Below are positions 34,367-43,059 of a DNA stretch of 64,000 bases, piece by piece (positions within the stretch are counted from its first letter, which is position 1; every line of letters starts with the position of its first letter). The notes under the pieces are model-generated. The model did no database searches and had not been told where the DNA came from. It saw only the letters and a list, made by a program, of their open reading frames with translations. Origin of the DNA: Adiantum capillus-veneris (Eukaryota > Streptophyta > Polypodiopsida > Polypodiales > Pteridaceae); NCBI GenBank assembly GCA_014529385.2, contig CM043958.1:141588234-141652233 (forward strand), given 5' to 3'. A program made the position numbers and the translations under genes.

Positions 34367-36637
34367 TCAATCATGAAATTCCACTTTTCTTTTTGCCTGA
34401 GAGGATTCTGCATCCTCAGAGACCCTTTTCCTTTTGTGTTCAGAAGGGGGTGAAAGTTCAGGAGTGGGTGGTGGTGGTGACTTGGCAGGGGTTGGTGCTT
34501 TGGACCCCTTAGGGCTTGGCACGGGTGACTTGGCAGGGGTTGGTGCTTTGGGCTCCTTAGGACTGGCTGGCTTGGGTGATTTGGAAGCTTTCTTTGACAA
34601 CATGAATGGTAGCTTGAAAGGTGAGCTGGGTGCCTCCCCCTTATTGTTCTTAAGTGTACAATGCTTTTGAACCTTGAATTTCAATGGTGAGTGGAATGGA
34701 TGGCCCTTTGTATCTGCTCTTTTTTTTGCAGGGCTCTTAGTGGGACTCTTTCCCTTGGCAGTCTTCTTAGTGGTACTCTTCCCCTTGGCAGGGATCTTAT
34801 TTTTGGTAGGACTCTTCCCCTTGGCAGGGATCTTCTTCTTCTTGGGACTCTTCCCCTTGGCAGGACTCTTCTTGTGATCCTTTTTCTTTGTATGGATCTT
34901 TGCAGGACTTTTCTTCTTTTGATCCATTTTCTTTGCATCCAAACCTTTCTTTGGTGGCAAAGGAGAATCTCGATCATTTGGATTTATTGATCTTTCCAAA
35001 ACCATAGAAACAGCCTTCTCTCTCACCCACGTGACCCAAGACTCTGGATAGTCATGCAACTGAAAAAAATAGAACAAGGAACTAAAGGACATGACATACA
35101 TAGATAAAACATCAAAATAAATACATGAACCACACTTACAGTGAGTGTAGTCATCCGGCACCTTGACTCAAGATATCTCCATGCATTTGCAAGCACCCTC
35201 CATCCACAAGATGTTGAGTCTGTCTGTAAAGGCACTTTTTGATTGTAGTACTTGAAAGCTTCTATATTGTAATCCTTGTTTGTGGTACTCAGGTGACCAG
35301 CAATAAGTTTGGCAGCACTGCAAGAAGACATTGAATCAAAAAGCTACTAATAGAAAACAATGGGCCATCATCAAGCATAGATTATGCTTCATACTTACCG
35401 TTTACTTTTCCCATGGATACTTGACAATGAATTCATAAATATAATATCTTTCTCCAAAAGATTGAAGATAATAAGACTCCAATGTCCTCTACAAAATAAA
35501 AAACAAATTAGCTAAGAATACCACAAAATGTTAAAAATAACATGTAAGGAGTTAAGAATTACCCTTCAACATAGGGGTATAATATGTAATTGCAGGTCAG
35601 CATGTTAAAATCATTAAAAAAACTTGAAAGGGTTCCTTGCTTGTTGAAAAGGCACTGTGTCACTAGAGGGTCAAGTATGGCAATTTGCATAGCTAGAGCC
35701 TCTGGAAGATCCCTCATAAGACACCTAGAAAAGTAAACACAAGCCCCAATGAGCCCCTTGTGCCTGTCTGCCATGCACATGCACTAATAATTAGCAAAGC
35801 AACACACCTGAGAGAGATATAGAGCACAGTGTCACCAAGCTCAATGTTGGGATTTACAAGCATACTTGTGTCTTGAGGGAATATGTCCAAATATGCGTCA
35901 GTATCTCCAAACAAGGAGACATCCACCACCATTTGGCCTGTGACTTTTTCATAAAGAAGAGAGTTGGATGCTCTTAAAATTTCAGCTTGCTCTTTAAGGA
36001 TAGCATCCTCGGATATCATGTCTTGCTCCCTCTCAACTTCCTTTCCTGCTTTAATATCCTGGGACTTTCTTGTCTCGTACTCATGTGCAGTAACATCCTC
36101 AATGACAACCCCAGAATCTTTCTGCTGCCTGGCAGGAGGGATGTTTAAAATTTGGAAGGCTCTAAGATCCTCACTAGGAATGAGCTCAAGAGCCTTATCA
36201 AACTTGTACCTTAGTCTTGACACAAGCACAAAATCTTTGCTCATAAGTGTGACCCTGTGAGCAAATGCAACTGCAATGTAGCTATCATTCATAAAGTCTA
36301 TGAGAAAATCCTCAACAGCTTCCTAAAGGCACACCATAGATTGAGACTGCCACCTTACCGAGACAAAAGTTTTGATATTCATCATGCTTACAAGTCTATC
36401 AGACATCTCCTTGACAACTCTCATGAAAGAGAGCTTTGGAATCAGTAGACAAGTAGACTTTTGTGCTTTTCTTATTTCTCTTAGGGACTTCACCTGATAA
36501 TTCAATCTTTTTCTGGCATTGGGCCTTTGACGAGGTAGTGGAGGGGGTGCTTTCTCTGCATCTTTCTCAGCATCAACTATTTTTGGATCAGTTGGGGCTT
36601 GGTAGACCTTCCTTGCAGTTTGCTTAGTCCTCGCCAT
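34367..36637 (-). pseudogene. Histone H3-like / Ulp1 (C48) protease / H1-like tail fusion, one nonsense codon
   Basis: Five exons: 36,637-35,808, 35,724-35,563, 35,488-35,399, 35,317-35,140, 35,059-34,367. All have GT/AG borders and sum to 1,953 bases (650 residues). Residues 1-10 are MARTKQTARK, identical to the histone H3 tail. Residues about 50-155 follow the H3 fold (SLREIRKAQKSTCLLIPKLSF, then EAVEDFLIDFMNDSYIAVAF, then HRVTLMSKDFVLVSRL), with an enlarged loop 1 and an RW as in centromeric H3. Codon 105 is TAG (36,323-36,325) where H3 has Gln. Residues about 277-420 resemble Ulp1: H333 (GGHWSLII), N350 in place of the usual Asp (FMNSLSS), Q392 and C398 (PLQTDSTSCG); the 17- and 6-residue spacings equal yeast Ulp1. 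Residues 421-650 are SPAK/SPKK-rich like histone H1, ending in a KRKR...KRK nuclear signal. This is a pseudogene unless the stop is read through. Confidence 0.8.
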
Positions 36638-36639
36638 TT

Positions 36640-37887
36640 GGGTAAAAAAGCACACCACGCGACAGACGCATAGGCCACAACCTTCAAGATGTTTCTATCG
36701 CGCCAGGTGTGAGGAGAAGGGTGACAACACGACGCGATAGAAGGGGGACCCAAGCTTTGGAATAGGTCCGTATCGCGTCGTATGTGATCACCGGAACATC
36801 CAAAAAGAATCTCACAAAACGCCCTGTATGACGCGATAGAGGGCGCAACCACACCTTAGAACATCAGCGTATCGCATCATATGCGAGGTGAAATCTTTAA
36901 GCCGAGCGGATCCCCCGCACGACGCGATGAGAGCCTCACCTGGCCGTTGCAACATACGCCTATCGCGTCATATGGGAAGCCATGAGTATTCCGAAAAAAA
37001 AGACTTTCACAATGCGATAGAAGGCACACAAACACCTAAGGACATGGTATAGAGCCTCGTATGCGAGTTGTGAAAATGTTTAAATTGCCGAGCAGCAACC
37101 CCCGTACGACGCGATGAGAGGTTCACCGAGACTCTAGAACTTGCGCCTATCGCGTCGTAAGGGAAGCGGTAGAAAGTAGAAGGTGGAGATGACTCGAAGT
37201 GCGGGTAGTTGAGGACGACACGACGCGAATGTCGAGTATGGGAGAAAGCACAAAATGAGCACGTGACAAGGCTTTATATACATAAGACCGTCCGTACGAC
37301 GATCGTTGTGCGCATGCCACATGGCATGTGTGCATGGCTGACACGTGTCACCAACGGTCATATTTTGGATGTTATATAAAGCTTGGTCTCGAATTTTAAA
37401 AATGTTGTACGTTAACTTGTCGCATACGACGCAAGATATTATCTATTTTTGTGTAATCCTTTCGTCTCGCACGATCTCATCTTTGCAAATTGCACATCGG
37501 TGGCCCCTATCGCTTCTTGTTTGCTTTGTCTCGTACAACGCAGAGGGAAGAAGTTCCAAAGGCTGGGTCCATTGCCTATCGCGTCGTTTGGTGTTGTTTT
37601 TCGGTTTGGTGTGGCTTTGTCCCGCACGACGCACAGGGAAGCAATTCCAAAGGCTAGGTCTAGCGCCTATCGCGTCGTTTGGTGTTGTACGGTTTGGTGT
37701 GGCTTCGTCCCGCACGACGCGCAGGGAGGCACTTCCAAAGCCTGGGTCCAGCATGTATCGCGTGGTCCGGGGTTGTTCGTTTTGCTGTGGTACATTGGCA
37801 CTAGTACATTAGCACTAGTACATTTGCAAACGTTGGGCGTATTTCTGTACCTTGTACCTAGCTTCACCTGTCGACCTTTCCTCTACC
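36640..37887. promoter_or_regulatory. Divergent intergenic region with alternating ACGACGCGATA repeats
   Basis: This 1.25 kb separates the divergent starts at 36,637 and 37,888. Half-sites ACGACGCGAT (about 36,730, 36,829, 36,918, 37,106) alternate with TATCGCGTCGT/AT (about 36,769, 36,870, 36,961, 37,148) at about 40-60 base spacing. Nearer the acidic-protein gene, a direct array of 88-91 base units repeats TATCGCGTCGTTTGGTGTTG and GCACGACGC at 37,577, 37,668 and 37,756. The stretch is far richer in CpG than its surroundings. It probably contains both promoters; the motifs may bind an element-encoded protein. Short weak frames here (37,345-37,931) follow the repeats and are not genes. Confidence 0.65.
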
Positions 37888-39478
37888 ATGATGGAAGGCC
37901 GAGAGGAGATTTTGGAGGAGAGTCCAAGTGAGAAACTATTGGTGGTTGTGATGGATGGTGGTGACATGGAGGTGTACACCAAAGCATATGATATATTCAA
38001 CCCTATGTTTGATCTTGGAGCTTTGTTAGACCATTTGAAAGACTTCTTGGCAGAAGAATTCAAAGAGTTTGAAGAAGCAGTTGAAGGCAAGTGTTTGGTT
38101 TTAGATGGGAAGGCTTATTGTCATCTAACCGAATATAGTACAAACTCAATTGAGAAGAGCAAAGTAACAAGGAGGTTTGGAAGATTTTCTAAGAAAACTT
38201 CCTTTGTTTGTCCACCTACCATTTCTTGTCAATTACATTTAAAACCTTGTAACCTTGTTCCAAAAGAAGTTGCTTTTCTTTTCTTTTTGTTCCTTAAAGT
38301 TGACATGCAAGGCAAAGCTGATGAAGTGAAAGATACAGATGAGGCAACAAATAAAAATGTTTCCACAGTTTTGCAGCTTGAGAAAAGTGAAATTCTAGAA
38401 GAGGAGGAAGTTGATATTGCAGCTGAGGAGCAGGAGAGTGCAAATTTTGATGTTGCTCAATTTAGAGCTAGTATTATCATTGATGAGCCAACAGATGAGG
38501 TAGAGGTATCTGAAGCTTCCCTTACTATTCCAAACCTTCCCTACTTCTTTATCAATGGGAAAGAGTATATTCCTCTCCATCATATCCAGTGTTTGCTTAA
38601 TATGAGGGAGGACTACTGTATTGCAACCATTTCTAAAGCTTCTGAGGTGGCCAAAGATTTTATTGACACAGAAGAAGAGTCAAAAGAGGAGTTTTTGGCA
38701 CTTGATCTTCATACATCCAATAAAGATTTTTTGCCTGCTCCTGATGCACTTGCTCTTTGCATGAGAAGAGTGGAAGAGGAAAAACCTTCCCTCAAAGATG
38801 AGGATTTTGAGAAGAGGCCGGCTTGTTGAGCTTGGCATCCAATCTTTTGGCACAGACTTTAAGCTGGAAAAAATTGGAAAGGAAGTTGACATAAGAGAGA
38901 TGAACGGATCATGCAATCTCCTACAAGAAAAAGTCATTGCCAAAGATGAATTGCAAAAGGTGATCTCCCTACTGAAATCTTTATTTTTTTTCAAGTTAGT
39001 TTTAATTACTCATTGTCTTGTTTTGCAGATTGAACTCCTTGACAAAGACAATTTTCTTGGGAGAGCTAAAGGCTCGAGAGGGAAAGCAATAGAGGGCTCT
39101 TCAAGAAGGGATGCCTCCTCTCTCATGCACTACATGCCTACATTGGATAGTGCCACCTTCTGTGCTTTCCACATGCAATATTCTGAAGATCCTGAGTTGC
39201 CAATGTTTGCACTGAAGATATTGTCACGGTTTTTAGGGTACACTCCCCTTCAAATCAATGCAAACAAGATTATGCTACTTGAGAGAGCAGCAGCACTTCG
39301 AATGTTTGGATATGCTGCAGGATTCAATGCCTCAAGAGCAGGATACTTTCTTTGCTACTCTAGCTATGCAGCAGCAGCTGAGGAGACAAATGTCAACCTT
39401 CTTGGGGGCTATAAAAGAAGAAATTTTTTGAGATATAGGGGTGACATGCTTGGAGATATTAAAAAAATCAAAAACTGA
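37888..39478 (+). pseudogene. Acidic protein gene of the large element, unknown family, frameshifted
   Basis: Starts at the ATG at 37,888 (MMEGREEILEESPSEKLLVV), the first ATG in the frame. Long runs are Glu/Asp-rich (SEILEEEEVDIAAEEQES; FLAEEFKEFEEAVEG). A possible intron lies at about 38,174-38,300, where the translation turns hydrophobic and low quality (VAFLFFLFLKV). Near 38,815 the frame shifts, from EDFEK into GRLVELGIQSFGTDFKLEKI. A 69-base intron (38,960-39,028) follows, then a final exon to the stop at 39,478 with IMLLERAAALRMFGYAAGF and a basic end. No domain is recognised. Its divergent pairing with the H3-like gene and its acidity make a histone-chaperone-like partner conceivable, but that is inference only. 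Confidence 0.6.
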
Positions 39479-39579
39479 TGTAAATTTGATAATTTTTTGC
39501 ACCAAAATATCTTTTTTGAATTTGAATCTCTTTAGAAAGATTCAGTACAAAGTTTCAAAGTGAAGCATTAATCTCAGAT

Positions 39580-41900
39580 CTGTGGTTGAGCAACATGGTT
39601 GTTTGATCTCATCCGTTGTAATTGCCTCCTATATAACCAATTGAATAATTCCTTTAGTGCATTGCTCCTTCTTTGTCCACCTCCCTTTCTCGTACATTTG
39701 AAAAAAGAAATCCTCGCTTGATAGTGAGATTTTTCCATTCCCTGAGTATTCCATGTTGCAAGGGGTCCTTGTTTTGCAAAATATGGTCCATGCAGGTACA
39801 GAATATGCTAAAAATTAAAAAAAAGTTAGTTCAACTCAATAGGATGCAAAGTAAAATACTATCCAGACTTTAGAAAGTAATTGAATACTCACCAAGTAAT
39901 ATGTGATGTCTTTTGCTCCCCAAGCATCTGTAATAGCAATTATTAAAAGCTTTATTGTCTTTTTAAAGTCATCTGCATAAGTAGCAGAGCTAACTTGTTG
40001 TCTCAAAACTTTCAAAAAATTGTCGAGCTTCTTTCACACTTCCATGCGTTTGTTGGCTACATCTGGTCTACTTTTGACATTGGTTGTTATACCACAAAGA
40101 TCCTTCCAGCAATTCCACATAGCATCAACTTGTTTGTTGTCATGGTTACTCAAAAATCTTCTAGCTTTTGCTCCACCCATTGAAACATCTTGCAAAACAT
40201 CACCGGTTCCTTTTGAAAGAGTGGGATCTTTTTTTAGATGCACTTGACCACCATGAAAACCCATTTGAGAGAGCAAAGCCTCGCATTTTTCTATGCACTC
40301 GTCTGCGAGTTTAGTTGGCTTAATAGAATATGCATAGTCAAGATGGAGTCGAAGCAATTTGTCCAAGATTCTAATCTCTGCATGCATTGTGCATATATGT
40401 ACATTTTTTAAATCTATTGTTAGAATTGGATCCCAAATCATAGAAGACGATGGGTAGTCAATGACGTTAACACTATTCCTCGATGGTGCTTTTCCAACCT
40501 CGTGTTCTACAAGCCATCCTTTTGTTCCAGTGCTTGCCATGCAATATAGACATGTGGCACCTCCACATACACCAAACATGCACTTTAATGCTTTTAGGTC
40601 GGCACTCAAGTGCCATTCTACAAAAAAGTCACCCATGCCATCTACACAGAGTTTTTCACCAGCATTTTGGTCCTGTATAACAGAAGGGATATCGATCTGC
40701 AAAAACAGCCATTTCAATGTATTGTGATTTTCTACTGGTATTTGAGCTGCTCCGATCCACCAAAGTTCCATTTTTGATTGAGTTTTGTGGTATGGGGAAT
40801 CAAGCTTACCCTGGCTATAGTCCAATGCTCTATTCATAAGGGATGATATGGATACTCTTTCCACTTTTTGACATTTTTGAATTTGAGCTTCATCCAATTT
40901 CAGAACAAATATAAGTTTTCCTTCACAATCTACTTCTTGCATATTATAGTATCTCACCATAGTAGATTGAACATTTTTTTATACTCATCCAAATGTTATT
41001 AAAAACATGATACTCAAAAGAAGATTTTTTTTTATGTTTTTCATATGGCATCGTTCCTTCTATATGATAGTACTCTCCAAAATGTTCGGGTATTTCTTCG
41101 TTTAATAGAGTCCTAACTTTCCCAACATTATGAGGCCTAGGCAACCCAAAAGCTTTAATCTTGTAATACTTTAAAACCTGAAACCAGGTTTTAGAGATGG
41201 CCCTGTAACCCCTTCTACTCACCCCCACTGTGTCACAAACTTCTTGCATTTGAGAAGGTTGGACCAGTAAACCCATATCTTTCAGTAAACTTTGAAATAC
41301 CAATTTTTTCTGAGTTTGATTTTCAGGAAGTTTCAAAAATTTAAGAATATCACTTTTGTTCATTACCTCATTCAAAAATCTCACCCTTTCTTGACCATTG
41401 GACATATCAAATCCTAAAAGACTAGTCACATGTTCTCTAGTAATCTTTAATCTTTTTTTTCTTTGCCCAGAACCTTCTGTTAATTAGTTTACTACATCTC
41501 TCATTCGTTTTACTCGTGCTCTTAATCCTATTGGAGTTTCTTTTAAAGTCCGAAGTTGGTGATTTTCTTGTTTTAGAGATGCTATTTGGTTTTCAAGTTC
41601 TAAAATTCTTGTTGCATTTGAAGACAAAACAGTTTTGAGATATTGAATGTAATGTGTATGATCAATGTGTAAATGAGATAACCTAGAACTATATCCTAGT
41701 AAGCCATCAACCCCATCACCAACAAATCTCATCAAATCATGAGCTGTGTGAAAAGATGGATACCTTCCAGTGCTAGGATCCGGTGGATACAAGCTCCCAT
41801 TTGTCCATATATCAATGTGTTTCTTTCCCTCGTTGCGAAGTTGTTGTGCTTCATTTGCAGTTGTAACTGGTCTTTGATAGACACTCCGCGTAGTAGCATA
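39580..41900 (-). pseudogene. RNase H-like DDE transposase of the large element, decayed
   Basis: Reads from about 41,900 down to about 39,580. The N-terminal part includes a coiled coil (RILELENQIASLKQENHQLR). The central part has CVDGMGDFFVEWHLSADLKA and then MFGVCGGATCLYCM, that is an Asp followed by a C-x-x-C knuckle as in several RNase H-like transposases. Then come HICTMHAEIRILDKLLRLHL and, after an intron at about 39,820-39,895, WNTQGMEKSHYQARISFFKC, which supplies a candidate catalytic Glu. Damage: TAA at 41,484-41,486, a one-base loss in the A run near 40,975 and a TGA near 40,033. It is presumably the enzyme that moved the element. The superfamily is uncertain. Confidence 0.6.
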
Positions 41901-42248
41901 TTCTGGCTTAGCTTAATGTTCAAGTGAAACTTGCGGTTATCACTAATGGAAGATGTATTAGTCGTTGTAAGTAATGAAGGAGCAGAAAGTATAATGAAAA
42001 TAACGTAGCAGCAGAACAAGGTGCATCAGAGAAGAAGAGAAAAAGCTCGCAAAAGGTGAGAGAAAAAAGAGAGATTCAAAAGTGGAAACAACTATTTGAC
42101 GCCAAGTGAAGTAAATGAAAACAAATTTCGAGGTGAGCCACAAAGGAATGTGAAGAAAACGATATCTTTTTGAATATTTAGAGATATGTACCTAGATACG
42201 CTTTAGATTGCGTAGATATGCTTTAAATGACCAAAACGGACAAATTTG

Positions 42249-42331
42249 GAGCCGTTTTGACCACAAACGGCTCTGCTAATTAGTAATTTAACCAATTCCT
42301 TACACAACCCTTTTTGAGTCATTTTTGGCCC
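42249..42331. repeat. Right end: subterminal hairpin and terminal inverted repeat
   Basis: GAGCCGTTT (42,249-42,257) and AAACGGCTC (42,265-42,273) form a 9-bp perfect hairpin 31 bases inside the right TIR (42,304-42,331). Confidence 0.75.
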
Positions 42332-43059
42332 TGATGTAAAGAAATGGACAAAACCTGTGTAATCCTCCATAGCTACTTACAGGCACTTCGCTAGCTTTAA
42401 ATTCCTGAAAAATGAAAGAGCTACTACTACGGTCTAGGGACCATATCCAAGGGTACGGTGAACACAATGAAACCTTCAGCAAGACTTTTGCATAAGACCA
42501 ACTCATGCACCTTATTTTTTGAATTCATCCATGAACCACTCCTTGGCTATGTCCATGCTTTGTTCCCCTTTCTCATGGATTCATGTCTTTGGTCCTCTCA
42601 GTACACATGCCATGAAAGCACAATATTAAAGTGTGAAACGTCTCATTACTTCTATCTAGCTCCACCCAAGTCCCACATTCCAACAAGAGGCAACACAAGA
42701 TTGCACCTATCCGAAGGTCACATCAAGAATTTGATTAGAGAAAAGGCCAAAGCTTGTCATGAGTTACAATCACAAGAGGTGAGTCCTATTGCCCAATAGA
42801 CAAGAGACAGTGAAAAAAGAAAATCATGATGGCATTGGCATTAAAGAGCTATGACGTCTTCACAAAAACCAAAAATGGACTATGCATAATCACAAGAGAT
42901 TTTGCCCAACAAGGACATGGTTTGGAAGCTCTTCAGCTATTTTAATTGAATGCAAACGTACAATTTCCCTCATAATGCTTATGGTATTATGAAAGAGTCC
43001 AAAAAAGCCATCAGGACATTAGCAATGTGAACAACACTTGTTGCAATATTTTTTGTCAG
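42332..43059. other. Intergenic region, no gene seen
   Basis: Flank of the large element. The frame at 42,458-42,799 has no recognisable domain. It may include the 5' part of the decayed CACTA element that follows. Confidence 0.4.

Larger units (their letters stand above)
24748..42331. mobile_element. Large TIR DNA element carrying an H3-Ulp1 fusion gene
   Basis: The ends are 28-bp inverted repeats with 27 identities: left 24,748-24,775 beginning GGGCCAAAAACGACTCAAAA, right 42,304-42,331 (reverse complement GGGCCAAAAATGACTCAAAA). The span is 17,584 bp, or about 9,866 bp after removing CACTA-2 and its duplicated CTG. Contents in order: a plus-strand gene of unknown function (split by CACTA-2), a minus-strand H3-like/Ulp1 gene, a plus-strand acidic-protein gene and a minus-strand RNase H-like transposase. 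The target duplication is unsure: ATGTAAA occurs at 24,731-24,737 and 42,334-42,340, but it lies 10 bases outside the left TIR and 2 outside the right. The superfamily is not assigned. Confidence 0.75.

Noticed and set aside
36350-36395. A 45-base GTAAGC...GGCAG intron removing the enlarged loop 1 of the H3-like domain
   Set aside because: It is shorter than normal plant introns and would remove the RW that aligns with histone H3; the loop is kept as coding, with some doubt.
36692-37770. CRISPR-like spaced repeats
   Set aside because: The sites alternate in orientation with unequal spacing and lie in plant DNA; no CRISPR interpretation fits.
37439-37931. Overlapping frames of 60-160 residues on both strands in the divergent intergenic region
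   Set aside because: They follow the 88-91 base direct repeats, are open on both strands and start upstream of the better-supported ATG at 37,888.
40600-40700. RAG1/Transib relationship of the transposase, suggested by DGMGD near a C-x-x-C
   Set aside because: RAG1 has ADGMGD at its first catalytic Asp, but the next Asp is about 100 residues later; here the following Asp is only about a dozen residues on, and the TIRs are not CAC-type. The resemblance is treated as unproven.
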